Below, one piece after another: positions 27,923 through 35,102 of a DNA stretch of 64,000 bases (within the stretch, counting starts at the first letter, position 1; every line of letters begins with the position of its first letter). The position numbers and the translations under genes were made by a program. The stretch comes from Gammaproteobacteria bacterium (GTDB lineage: Bacteria; Pseudomonadota; Gammaproteobacteria; Steroidobacterales; Woeseiaceae). Under the pieces are notes generated by a model. That model had not been told where the DNA came from, ran no database searches, and worked only from the letters and a program-made list of their open reading frames with translations. The stretch is taken from positions 1-64,000 of the forward strand of contig JAOTZC010000011.1 of assembly GCA_029861535.1 (NCBI GenBank). Reading direction: 5' to 3'.

Positions 27923-28025
27923 GCCCAAGGCCTAAGCTAACTTGTGTCTAGTATCTGGCACGAGCGTCACGGTCGCAAGGTATGTAACATATATGAGCAC
28001 ATGGTAAGTGCAACGACTGCCTAGG
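27923..28025 (-). repeat. attC site 14 (degenerate)
   Basis: The inner block CTAAGCTAACTTG and TAGTATCTGGCAC are preserved. The outer cores are mutated (GCCCAAG and GCCTAGG instead of GCCTAAC and GTTAGGY). The TAG stop of the 28021 gene lies inside the core. Confidence 0.65.
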
Positions 28026-28308
28026 TATCGTTTATTCTATCAGCCGATGGCGTTCTTGAACCGCTATGCTGTGTGGGAAGGCGAAGATCGTGGACATTGT
28101 CGGAGCGAATGAACACGTGAAATGTCTGCTCGGTAGGGTTGTGGCGAATTGATACGTCAGCATCCATCCGAAATTCGGGAATAGTCAGCTTGTCCCCTAG
28201 CCCAATTCCATGTTCCTTGGGCAGTTGAAACACAACGAGAATCTCGTTATGCGATTGAGCACTGCAACTTCGAAGCTGCTCATTCAACCGAATTACGGTT
28301 AATTCCAT
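28021..28308 (-). CDS. Small cassette protein of unknown function
   Basis: 95 residues, soluble, with strands such as NEILVVFQLPKEHG and TFHVFIRSDNVHDL. No family is recognised. It directly follows the 28310 membrane gene, and its stop codon overlaps the attC core, so the two genes share one cassette. Confidence 0.5.
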   Translation of the reverse strand: MELTVIRLNEQLRSCSAQSHNEILVVFQLPKEHGIGLGDKLTIPEFRMDADVSIRHNPTEQTFHVFIRSDNVHDLRLPTQHSGSRTPSADRINDT

Positions 28309-28309
28309 C

Positions 28310-28612
28310 CTAAAACGCCGGAGACGAACGGATGAAAACAGCGATCAAAACCGCAATCAGAACGATTAGAACGGCAGCGTATATGAATCGCCGTTGGCCG
28401 CTAGAAAAGCCGGTGGAACGAACCGCAGCAATGTAGATGCCGCTGACAATCGCGACAAATCCTGAGAGACCCGCAAGCAAGCCGGAGCCCCCGTAAAACA
28501 TGATGCGCTCAGGTTCCTCTTGGATTCCAAAAACGCTTGGATCGGACACCAGTGATAGGCCAATACAAAGCAGGCAAAGGACAGCACTCCCAAAAAATAC
28601 ATTGCGAATCAT
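28310..28612 (-). CDS. Three-helix membrane protein of unknown function
   Basis: 100 residues with three hydrophobic stretches (about 3-22, 42-63 and 78-95) and short polar links. No motif is recognised. It ends 1 nt before the next gene of the same cassette. Confidence 0.55.
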   Translation of the reverse strand: MIRNVFFGSAVLCLLCIGLSLVSDPSVFGIQEEPERIMFYGGSGLLAGLSGFVAIVSGIYIAAVRSTGFSSGQRRFIYAAVLIVLIAVLIAVFIRSSPAF

Positions 28613-28633
28613 GTGTGATGACCTGCTGGCGAA

Positions 28634-28735
28634 AATCGACGCTTACGCTAACAAGATAGCCCGCGTACAGCGCTGTTGTTGCAACCGCCAAAGGCGCAAA
28701 CCAAGCTAGGTGGCGAGTGCAGCGAGCTGTAAGAC
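28634..28735 (-). repeat. attC site 13 (degenerate)
   Basis: The spacing matches the good sites: AATCGAC at 28634 in place of GCCTAAC, then CGCTAAC, TGTTGTTGCAA, GAGTGCAGCGA and GTAAGAC in place of GTTAGGC at 28729-28735. Confidence 0.65.
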
Positions 28736-28742
28736 GGCGGTT

Positions 28743-29204
28743 TCAAAGCCATCGTCTGACACTTCGTTTGTATTCGATGTACGGATCACCAAATGTCTTT
28801 TCCAGGGCCGCTTCTTCATGCCTAATGAACTTGGTTTGAATAATCCAAACGAAAACCGGAACCAGCACGAACGGGCTGGCGGTTCCAAAGAGTGTGGCGA
28901 TACCAAGAAGAATTGTGGTCATACCCAGATACATGGGGTTTCTCGTAATCCGGTACATCCCATCAGTTAATAAATGTGTCGAATCATCGAACGGCTTTAT
29001 CGCCGTTCCCACTTTTCCAAACGCGACAGCAGGCCAAATCATTATGAATAGACCAAGGGCGATTAATACGGCGCCCACATAAGTGACAGGAGCATGCAAA
29101 ATTGTCTTTATGGGAGCGAAGTAGTTGAGGCCGATCATAAATAATGTCGCCGCCAATAAATATACCGGGGGCAGAATTTTGCGGCTTTGATTTACTGAGG
29201 ACAT
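28743..29204 (-). CDS. Isoprenylcysteine methyltransferase-like membrane protein
   Basis: 153 residues with four hydrophobic helices and the ICMT/PEMT C-terminal signature: GMYRITRNPMYLGM, then EEAALEKTFGDPYIEYKRSVRRW. Bacterial members are integral-membrane SAM-dependent methyltransferases of unknown substrate. Cassette-borne. Confidence 0.85.
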   Translation of the reverse strand: MSSVNQSRKILPPVYLLAATLFMIGLNYFAPIKTILHAPVTYVGAVLIALGLFIMIWPAVAFGKVGTAIKPFDDSTHLLTDGMYRITRNPMYLGMTTILLGIATLFGTASPFVLVPVFVWIIQTKFIRHEEAALEKTFGDPYIEYKRSVRRWL

Positions 29205-29216
29205 TGACTGTGCCGG

Positions 29217-29296
29217 TTCATGATCGTCTCACAGAATACGGCGCACATGTCGCTGCTGCAAGCGGCTTGAGGAATCGAGAATTACGAGCGGAGCGG
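29217..29296 (-). repeat. attC remnant
   Basis: GAATACGGCGCACATGTCGC and GCTGCAAGCG keep the inner pattern of the array's attC sites, and GATAGCTAGC stands where GTTAGGC is expected. Outer cores are lost. Confidence 0.4.
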
Positions 29297-29300
29297 ATAG

Positions 29301-29726
29301 CTAGCTAATGGCACGCGTTGAGTTTTTTTTAAATGGCCGTGGACGAACCCAATACCAGCTAACAATGACAATGGCGGCGAAAACGGTATAGCAAACGGTA
29401 AATACCCATGCAGGAGCTCGATAATACAAGAGGGCCTCAAGCCAGTGTGAAATAAAGGACCCAGAGTATGCGACTTCACCGGCACGTTCCCGGAGTGCCA
29501 TTTCCCACGTCGTGAGTGGGCAAATAACGCCGATCCAGGACTGCAATACGACAATTCCAATCGCTGCTAGGTGTGCGATTCGAAACCATGGATTTCGCAC
29601 CCAGTCCCAGTCGCGGAATTTGCCAACAAAAATCAGTACCAAGCCGAAGACGACGAATGCGACGAATGACACATGGCCGAATAGAAGCAAATCGGCAGCA
29701 AGAAGAAATGCGAAGTCGTGCTCCAT
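29301..29726 (-). CDS. DUF2784 membrane protein
   Basis: 141 residues with four transmembrane helices and the DUF2784 pattern: LHxxFVxFVV-type first helix (LLFGHVSFVAFVVFG), RIAHL, and CPLTTWE (here ICPLTTWEMALRERAG). Function is unknown. The start is 9 nt from an intact GCCCAAC core at 29735. Confidence 0.85.
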   Translation of the reverse strand: MEHDFAFLLAADLLLFGHVSFVAFVVFGLVLIFVGKFRDWDWVRNPWFRIAHLAAIGIVVLQSWIGVICPLTTWEMALRERAGEVAYSGSFISHWLEALLYYRAPAWVFTVCYTVFAAIVIVSWYWVRPRPFKKNSTRAIS

Positions 29727-29734
29727 GTGTGCCG

Positions 29735-29790
29735 CCCAACGTCAAACAAAGCGATATCGAAACCTAAGCGCAATCCTCGGATGGATGTAT
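29735..29790 (-). repeat. attC remnant (one core only)
   Basis: GCCCAACGTCAAACAAAGC matches the start of the good sites (GCCTAACGTCTAAGCTAAC) at the right distance from the DUF2784 start. The palindrome and the second core are missing before the DUF4404 stop at 29797. Confidence 0.45.
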
Positions 29791-29796
29791 CTTTCT

Positions 29797-30060
29797 TCAA
29801 ATTCCCATGCGGGCAAGCGCCTCGATAACCTCTCTCATAAAGCGCTCGGCGGTTGGGTGTTCCGTCGCGAAGTTCGCCTCCAGCGACTTGGCTCGTTTCA
29901 AGATGGATTCTGCCTCCGACTCCTCGTCACTTGAGTCCAGCAAATCGTGAATGTCAGAATCAAGTTCCCGAACCAAGGATTGTGTGTCGTCGTCCAACTC
30001 TGTTTTTTTGATCTCGTCTTGTAGTTTGGCCAGGAGTTGTCGAATTTGTTTATTGCTCAT
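29797..30060 (-). CDS. DUF4404-family protein
   Basis: 87 residues from ATG 30060 (MSNKQIRQLLAKL). It is wholly helical and acidic, with a DLLD core and the ERFMREVIEALARMGI ending typical of DUF4404. Function is unknown. An in-frame upstream ATG at 30111 adds 17 residues that do not fit the family. Confidence 0.75.
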   Translation of the reverse strand: MSNKQIRQLLAKLQDEIKKTELDDDTQSLVRELDSDIHDLLDSSDEESEAESILKRAKSLEANFATEHPTAERFMREVIEALARMGI

Positions 30061-30091
30061 TATCCTATTATCGCTGAAAAACCCAAATGCG

Positions 30092-30166
30092 CCTACTAAC
30101 GTCGAAACCATTTATCGCGAAAGCGTCAAAGGTCGCAAAATCATTCGAGTCAGCGACTTGATAGAC
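30092..30166 (-). repeat. attC remnant
   Basis: CCTACTAACGTCGAA at one end and CAGCGACTTGATAGACGG at the other resemble the two attC ends of this array (compare CAGCGACTTGTTAGG at 33664), but the site is shortened to about 75 nt. Confidence 0.45.
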
Positions 30167-30172
30167 GGCATC

Positions 30173-30592
30173 TCAAAAGGACTCAGGCCCGAAGCCCGGT
30201 GGCCATTTGTCGAATTGCGGGAGACGGTCTGTTATTTCATGCCATGGCGCTTTTGAGCCCACAAAAATATGTGCATTGGGACGTAATCCTGGATCACCTG
30301 TGACCGTGCCGAGCGTAACCCAACCCAATTTTCCACCTTCGCTGACAGCCCCCAAAGGAGATCCGCATTGACGGCAAAAACAGCGAAAGCCGCCAGGTGA
30401 CGATTCATAAGTAGTAATGAGATCCTCACCAGACAGCCATCTGAACTCGTCTTTATCAACGCGCGCATAGGTACCAAACGCAGCGCCGTGCGTTCGACGA
30501 CACATGGAACAATGGCAGTTTCCGGCGTCATGCAGCGTACCGAGAACCTCGTATTGAATGCCGCCACACAGACAGCCACCTTTGATTGTCAT
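30173..30592 (-). CDS. GFA-family zinc protein (third of three)
   Basis: 139 residues with CLCGG near residue 7, CHCSMC near 26 and CRQCGS near 73, and the HIFVGSKAPWHEITDRLPQF ending. A single-gene cassette: attC site 12 begins 9 nt from its start and a remnant follows its stop. Confidence 0.88.
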   Translation of the reverse strand: MTIKGGCLCGGIQYEVLGTLHDAGNCHCSMCRRTHGAAFGTYARVDKDEFRWLSGEDLITTYESSPGGFRCFCRQCGSPLGAVSEGGKLGWVTLGTVTGDPGLRPNAHIFVGSKAPWHEITDRLPQFDKWPPGFGPESF

Positions 30593-30600
30593 AATTACAT

Positions 30601-30714
30601 CCCTAACTAGTTCTAATCGTCCGCGCTAACGAGATGACCAGCTTACGGTTCGAAGGGTGCCTCATACAAGCATTTCGACAGTAGCCGGTTCTCTTGTGCA
30701 GCACATTGTTAGGT
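30601..30714 (-). repeat. attC site 12
   Basis: Outer cores CCCTAAC (30601-30607) and GTTAGGT (30708-30714), inner CGCTAAC and CCAGCTTACGG, then GTGCAGCACATT. The TAA stop of the 30709 gene is the TTA within the GTTAGGT core. Confidence 0.8.
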
Positions 30715-30945
30715 GGCATTTACGTCATCCTTGATTCGTTGCGCGTCCGCTTCTGCGCGCATCAACAGATCATCTTGGTCAGTCCCCGATAGACTAATAG
30801 TGCGTCCCCAAGGATCCGTGCCGTAAATCGACCAGGCACCTGCAGAAGTTTCTTCGAGCCGAAAGAACCAACCCGTAGTCTTTCCCCTAATCGGGTATGT
30901 CTTTAGCAGTTCTTCGTCGGGTTTACGCGAGACTTCCTGCGCCAA
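30709..30945 (-). CDS. Small cassette protein of unknown function
   Basis: 78 residues, soluble and charged, with a WFFRLEETSAGAWSIYG segment and a helical acidic C-terminus. Its stop codon lies in the attC core. The segment between its start and the divergent permease gene (30946-31116) has no attC. Confidence 0.55.
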   Translation of the reverse strand: MAQEVSRKPDEELLKTYPIRGKTTGWFFRLEETSAGAWSIYGTDPWGRTISLSGTDQDDLLMRAEADAQRIKDDVNAT

Positions 30946-31072
30946 TTTTTCGTGCCCCCTATCTATTAGTCGTTACCCAAAAATCACGAGTAGCCGTTGA
31001 AAAAGCAGGATAACATGAGTTTCAGTTAACGAGGGGATTGAAAATACGGGCCTTCACGAAAGCCATATTGAA

Positions 31073-31078
31073 TATAAT
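31073..31078 (+). promoter_or_regulatory. Possible -10 box for the fetB-like gene
   Basis: A perfect TATAAT lies 39 nt before the TTG start in an AT-rich stretch. No convincing -35 hexamer is at the right distance, so the call is weak. The gene opposes the array and would need its own promoter. Confidence 0.35.
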
Positions 31079-31116
31079 AAAGTTCATTTTATTGAAGCCA
31101 AGCGCCAGGATCAGTT

Positions 31117-31812
31117 TTGACGGAAATTAGCTTTCAAGGCCTTTCTCTGGCGTTCTTGCCCACAGTCGTTGTTTTTACAATCATGTACTTCTGGGCGGCA
31201 GATATTGGCACGGGCATCTACGCAACGATTCGCATGCTCGTGCAGCTTCTGCTGATTGGCTACGTTCTTATATTCATCTTTGAGACCAATCAGCCATTGG
31301 TTATTGCCGCGGTCTTGCTGGTCATGTTGCTTGTTTCTAGTGGCATCGCGATACGACCGATCGCGAACAAGTCGATGCGTACGTACTATCGGGCGCTGAT
31401 CGCGATAACTCTGAGTAGCTTGATTGTGCTAGGACTCGTTACTCAGGCGGTTATTGGCGTAGAACCGTGGTTCAGTCCACGTTACGTGGTGCCGCTGGCC
31501 GGCATGATTATCGCCGGTTCAATGAATGCAGTTAGCCTTGCCGGTGAGCGCATGCAGGTCGAACTTAGTCGTGGCGAGCCATACATTGTCGCGCGACGAA
31601 CCGCATTCAAGGCGTCGATGATCCCAATCATCAATTCACTGCTCGCGGTCGGTCTGGTTTCATTGCCGGGCATGATGACGGGGCAGATTCTGAGCGGCGT
31701 GTCGCCGCTGATTGCAGCGAAGTATCAGATCGTCGTCATGAACATGCTGTTTGGCGCAATAGGCATGTCTTCGGCGCTGTACCTACTCCTCAGCCGGCCG
31801 AGTTCGAAGTAA
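31117..31812 (+). CDS. FetB/UPF0014-family ABC transporter permease
   Basis: 231 residues with about seven transmembrane helices. The family signatures are TIRMLVQLLLIGYVL, VPLAGMIIAGSMNAVSLAGERM, SRGEPYIVARRTAFKASMIP and LPGMMTGQILSGVSPL. FetB pairs with ATPase FetA in iron export; no FetA gene is adjacent. It is the only plus-strand gene in the array and starts with TTG. Its 3' end runs into half of an attC site. Confidence 0.9.
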   Translation: MTEISFQGLSLAFLPTVVVFTIMYFWAADIGTGIYATIRMLVQLLLIGYVLIFIFETNQPLVIAAVLLVMLLVSSGIAIRPIANKSMRTYYRALIAITLSSLIVLGLVTQAVIGVEPWFSPRYVVPLAGMIIAGSMNAVSLAGERMQVELSRGEPYIVARRTAFKASMIPIINSLLAVGLVSLPGMMTGQILSGVSPLIAAKYQIVVMNMLFGAIGMSSALYLLLSRPSSK

Positions 31813-31815
31813 CAA

Positions 31816-31887
31816 TACCGCGGTTGTTGCGGCTGAAAGGCGAGTAACAGATATAATCCAAGCGGCAAGTGCAACGTACTATTAGTG
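31816..31887 (-). repeat. Half attC site beside fetB-like gene
   Basis: The right half is clear (TTGTTGCGGCTG, AACAGATATA, GGCAAGTGCAACG, core ATTAGTG at 31881-31887). The left half (GCCTAAC to TATCTGG) is missing and replaced by the end of the permease gene. The stop of the 31882 gene is in the core. Confidence 0.65.
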
Positions 31888-32421
31888 TGACTTTCGGCGT
31901 AGGTAGGTGAGAATTACATCACGAGAGTTATGGCCAGCTAGCCAGTCGTTCAACTCAACGACTTTCTCGTAGTCGGAGCCCAACAGCGTTTTCAGTCGCT
32001 CTCGTTTCATTTTCTCCAAAGACTCGTTTACGATTTTTCGTTGCCACGGTTGTGTCAATATTGTATTTAAATGATCGGACCCTGCCAGCGCTTCCACTAG
32101 ATTCCATTCTCCTTCATCCAGCCAAATGTCTTCGCAACTAGCACAGTAGTCGATACGATTGGGAGAGTCGGCCGATATTCGGTATTTTGTCATTAACGCG
32201 CGGCACTTGCCGCAGGCGATGGCATCTTTGGAGTCGTCAACTGACACATTGGTGGGGGGCTGGTCGGGTTCCTGGGACGGATGGCTGGTCTCTCGCCATC
32301 GTCGATACGCGACTAGGCTAACTAACAGCCCCTCACAGTTTGGGCACATATGCACGGGCAGAGTCTCGGAAATGAGCGTGTGTTTTAGCCCGGTGTGGGA
32401 ACAAGATGGACAAGTAGCCAC
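31882..32421 (-). CDS. Double zinc-finger (zf-TFIIB-type) protein
   Basis: 179 residues with two TFIIB-like zinc ribbons: CPSCSHTG...CPNCEGL near residues 4-32 and CGKCRALM...CASCEDIWLDEGEW near 70-105. The second contains the family's WLDEGE motif. The C-terminal part is helical and basic. Function is unknown; members are often small cytosolic or membrane-associated proteins. Confidence 0.8.
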   Translation of the reverse strand: MATCPSCSHTGLKHTLISETLPVHMCPNCEGLLVSLVAYRRWRETSHPSQEPDQPPTNVSVDDSKDAIACGKCRALMTKYRISADSPNRIDYCASCEDIWLDEGEWNLVEALAGSDHLNTILTQPWQRKIVNESLEKMKRERLKTLLGSDYEKVVELNDWLAGHNSRDVILTYLRRKSH

Positions 32422-32433
32422 TTCAACTCCTCA

Positions 32434-32536
32434 CGCTAAGGTCTAAGCTAGCTTTGTGCACAGCGTAGGGCGCGATCGTTGTAATTGCAAGATCTGTGAA
32501 TCCAGCACGGCATGCGAGTGCAACGCAAAGTTAAGT
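32434..32536 (-). repeat. attC site 11
   Basis: Cores CGCTAAG (32434) and GTTAAGT (32530-32536), inner GTCTAAGCTAGC and GAGTGCAACGCA. The core TTA provides the TAA stop of the 45-residue reading frame. Confidence 0.75.
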
Positions 32537-32668
32537 CTTCCCTCCCTCATATTTGTCTAACATTTCAAGCATCAGGTCATCATCATCCGCGAGATCGTTG
32601 ATCAAGTAAAATTTCGTATCGTTTTTGATGTATCCTCTTTTGCGTATCGTCAAGTGGCACTTGTGCAT
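32531..32668 (-). CDS. Small 45-residue cassette protein
   Basis: A short frame (MHKCHLTIRKRGYIK..., ending KYEGGKT) fills the 117 nt between the upstream membrane gene and attC site 11. Its start overlaps that gene's end by 19 nt and its TAA is the TTA of the attC core, exactly as for neighbouring cassette genes. The N-terminus is basic and the C-terminus strongly acidic (four consecutive Asp). No family is recognised and no ribosome site is obvious, so expression is inferred from layout only. Confidence 0.45.
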   Translation of the reverse strand: MHKCHLTIRKRGYIKNDTKFYLINDLADDDDLMLEMLDKYEGGKT

Positions 32669-33066
32669 TGAGCAAGTTCATGCTGGTAGAACCACTTGCC
32701 AATCAATGCGCCAGATATCGCTGCAATTATCATCAGAATTAACCCGGTTATTCCGTCCGCCGCAACTTTTGCGAAACTGATATCAGTTGCGGCGCGTGCA
32801 ATATCGTAAAGAATGTAAGTGACAATACCCCACATCACAACTGCAATTAAAACTGCTGGGCCGATGAAGTTTCGCCGCGCCACTACAGCACCGACAGCGA
32901 CGGCGAAAAAATATCTGATTGCTGAGTTGATTTGCGCCCAAAGAGCAACTTGATCGAAGTTGCTCAGCTCCGCGTCTAGCCGAGGAGAATAGGGGTTGAG
33001 AAGGGCTCCTATGCCCAAAACAATCAAGATAGCGGCAATGAGGCGTTTGGTTTCACTCACGATCAT
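32650..33066 (-). CDS. Membrane protein of unknown function
   Basis: 138 residues from ATG 33066 (MIVSETKRLI), 8 nt from the attC core at 33074. An in-frame ATG at 33129 lies inside the attC and is rejected. Four hydrophobic helices are visible, with a two-Arg loop (VVARRNF) in the middle. No family is recognised. Confidence 0.6.
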   Translation of the reverse strand: MIVSETKRLIAAILIVLGIGALLNPYSPRLDAELSNFDQVALWAQINSAIRYFFAVAVGAVVARRNFIGPAVLIAVVMWGIVTYILYDIARAATDISFAKVAADGITGLILMIIAAISGALIGKWFYQHELAQCTSAT

Positions 33067-33073
33067 TCCTACC

Positions 33074-33177
33074 ACCCAATATCCAAGCCAGCTTGCACCT
33101 AGTATCTGGTACCAGAGTTGCGGCTGCAAGGCGAGCGACAGATACGCCCGGATTGCAAGCGCAGCGCATAGTTAGGG
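33074..33177 (-). repeat. attC site 10
   Basis: Cores ACCCAAT (33074-33080, one mismatch) and GTTAGGG (33171-33177), with TAGTATCTGG paired to GACAGATACG and GAGTTGCGGCTGCAAGG in the loop region. Confidence 0.8.
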
Positions 33178-33201
33178 TCCATCTTGTGCCCGACACTCAA
33201 C

Positions 33202-33573
33202 CTACTCATTGCGCGCTCGCATATTGGCATAAAGTTCTTCATGTAATGACATCGCGTGCTTTTGAACTCCAGCACGATTTGCATTCGAAGCGTCACAAAA
33301 CATCTCACAATAGGATAAGAAAATGGACGCTACGCAGTCGCGTGTTTCGCCTACCTCGTGCCTGATCTTGATAATCTGGTTTGCTTGGGCCACAAGACGA
33401 TTTGTTGTCTCGTCAGTCCGACCCTCTAACTCCCGCCAAGGATTATATTCTTCCGCAAGAAAGAACTGACTGTGCTTATTGCCAATCGCGGCGACCGTTG
33501 CTGCATTGAGCGATGACGAGAATTCGAGTTCGAGCAGTCGTAGCAATTCTCGTTGTTTATCGTGTCTAGACAT
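33202..33573 (-). CDS. Helical cassette protein of unknown function
   Basis: 123 residues from ATG 33573 (MSRHDKQRELL). It is nearly all helix and charged, with one FLSYCEMFCD segment. No family is recognised. A start 12 nt upstream (33585) is also in frame but lies within the attC. Confidence 0.55.
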   Translation of the reverse strand: MSRHDKQRELLRLLELEFSSSLNAATVAAIGNKHSQFFLAEEYNPWRELEGRTDETTNRLVAQANQIIKIRHEVGETRDCVASIFLSYCEMFCDASNANRAGVQKHAMSLHEELYANMRARNE

Positions 33574-33575
33574 GG

Positions 33576-33678
33576 AACTCAGCATCTAAGCTAACTTGAA
33601 TTTAGCTTACGACGCGGAAGTTTCGCTTGCAAGATTTGTGACGAAAGCCAGAGCTACAAGAGCAGCGACTTGTTAGGT
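33576..33678 (-). repeat. attC site 9
   Basis: Inner ATCTAAGCTAACTTGAA and TAGCTTACGACGC pair with GTGACGAAAGCC. The core GTTAGGT is at 33672-33678 and its TTA is the HAD gene's stop. The other core is mutated (GAACTC). Confidence 0.8.
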
Positions 33679-34284
33679 AACACTTGCTACGGAGAACGAC
33701 TCTAAGCCGCCGAGCTTTGGGCCGACAGGTATGAAGCCCCAGCCCAGTGCGTTGCAAGCATCTCGATCCCATGGTCCATCACCGTAGTATGTGACTGAAT
33801 CAAATGACGTTCCAAGGTGGGAAAGGGCAGTTAACATGATACGTGTTCGATCGTATTCGGCGTCCGATGTCGCGATTGGGATACAGGACGTATCAAACCC
33901 CGCCGATCTGAGTTTGAGCTCTGCCGTGACTCGCCATCCGCCTGTCGCGATCGCCACTGTGTGATCATTGGAACTACGAAGCGACTTCAGCAGATTTCTG
34001 GCGCCTGGAATTTCGATAAATGGCCCATTCTTGAGTATGTGCCCTTCCAATGCTTGAACGAAGTGCTTTTTGATTGAGTCCGTCGGGTCCGAATCAATGG
34101 AAATGTCGTTATCTTCGAGGATTTGGGAGAGGATTCCGGAGTCTGATACGTACTCATAATCAGTTAACGACGGACGAAATCGAACCGGGCCGAGAATATA
34201 GCTTACTGATTGTCGATACAGTTGATCGTCAACTTCGGCAGAATGAACAAGCGTGCCGTCAATGTCGAAAATTACGGCATGCAT
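33673..34284 (-). CDS. HAD-superfamily phosphatase
   Basis: 203 residues with HAD motif I FDIDGTLVHS (about 6-15), motif II ATGGW, the motif III lysine region, and motif IV YYGDGPWD. The helical cap after motif I indicates a small-molecule phosphatase of the phosphoglycolate type; substrate unknown. Single-gene cassette. Confidence 0.87.
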   Translation of the reverse strand: MHAVIFDIDGTLVHSAEVDDQLYRQSVSYILGPVRFRPSLTDYEYVSDSGILSQILEDNDISIDSDPTDSIKKHFVQALEGHILKNGPFIEIPGARNLLKSLRSSNDHTVAIATGGWRVTAELKLRSAGFDTSCIPIATSDAEYDRTRIMLTALSHLGTSFDSVTYYGDGPWDRDACNALGWGFIPVGPKLGGLESFSVASVT

Positions 34285-34291
34285 CTGTGTT

Positions 34292-34392
34292 ACCTAACGT
34301 CTAAGCTAACTTGAACTCAGCTTACGACGCACTTGTTGCTGTTGCAAGAAGTGTGACGAAAGCCAAGTTGCAAGTGCAGCGCATTGTTATAC
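34292..34392 (-). repeat. attC site 8
   Basis: Near-perfect: cores ACCTAAC (34292-34298) and GTTATAC (34386-34392), CAGCTTACGACGC paired with GTGACGAAAGCC, loop TTGTTGCTGTTGCAAG. Confidence 0.9.
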
Positions 34393-34415
34393 GGCGCTTC
34401 GACTACCTGGATTGA

Positions 34416-34820
34416 TTAACCGGCCTTGAGACACCCTTTCATGTCAATGTATGCAGTATCGATTAGCTTCCATAGAGCTGCAGCGTCAACCTCACCTTCT
34501 GGCCTGAGCTTCACATGACGCATGAACTTGCCAGTGCCTTCCAGCAGACCGTTCGGATCGTTAAGCTCGGCTCCACGGAAGAACCCGACATTGACGTGAG
34601 CTTTGAAGGCGTTTACGTAGGCGAATGCCGCGTCAGCTACGCAGGCGGTCGGATGGCCGTCATGCAATAGCTCTCTAACATCGTCTCCGCAGTCGCGCAT
34701 GACATCAAACCAATACTTCGCGATTGCACCCAACTCGTCCGAGTGCTCATTCATCCAAGCCTCGATGTCAGGATCTCGCTTGACTGAACTGGGGAAACGC
34801 ATGAGCCGAATCATAGGCAT
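34416..34820 (-). CDS. DUF1801-family protein
   Basis: 134 residues from ATG 34820 (a GTG at 34841 is also possible). The C-terminal part, AYVNAFKAHVNVGFFRGAELNDPNG followed by KFMRHVKLRP, is the DUF1801 YdhG-like signature. Members adopt an SCP-like fold of unknown function and are frequent in cassettes and phage-like islands. Confidence 0.82.
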   Translation of the reverse strand: MPMIRLMRFPSSVKRDPDIEAWMNEHSDELGAIAKYWFDVMRDCGDDVRELLHDGHPTACVADAAFAYVNAFKAHVNVGFFRGAELNDPNGLLEGTGKFMRHVKLRPEGEVDAAALWKLIDTAYIDMKGCLKAG

Positions 34821-34873
34821 AATGTGTCCAAGCGGCGCCACGACGCTCGAATATCTAGCCGTGGACCTCAGGC

Positions 34874-34979
34874 GCCTTAAATCGTCAATGATAACTTGAG
34901 GACCAGCTTACGGTGGGGTTCTTGCCACTGCAAAAACCGTGACGGAAGCCGGTCATGCAAGTGCAGCGCATTGTTAGGC
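34874..34979 (-). repeat. attC site 7
   Basis: Core GTTAGGC at 34973-34979 and mutated GCCTTAA at 34874-34880, CCAGCTTACGG paired with TGACGGAAGCCGG, and CAAGTGCAGCGCATT intact. Confidence 0.8.
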
Positions 34980-35102
34980 GGCTGATACCCGAAAACCATA
35001 CGGAGACCGACTACAGCCATGACGTTCAGTTAACTCCTCCGTACGAATACGCTTAGCGTAAAAAATCCTGCTTTCGCCCCGCGCGATCTTATGACAGCCG
35101 AT

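Noticed and set aside
34980-35102. Short frame from about 35020 reading into attC site 7, with GGAGGAG upstream
   Set aside because: Most of the peptide is translated attC; too little independent sequence to support a gene. The small TACGGAG/CTCCGTA hairpin here was also not assigned.
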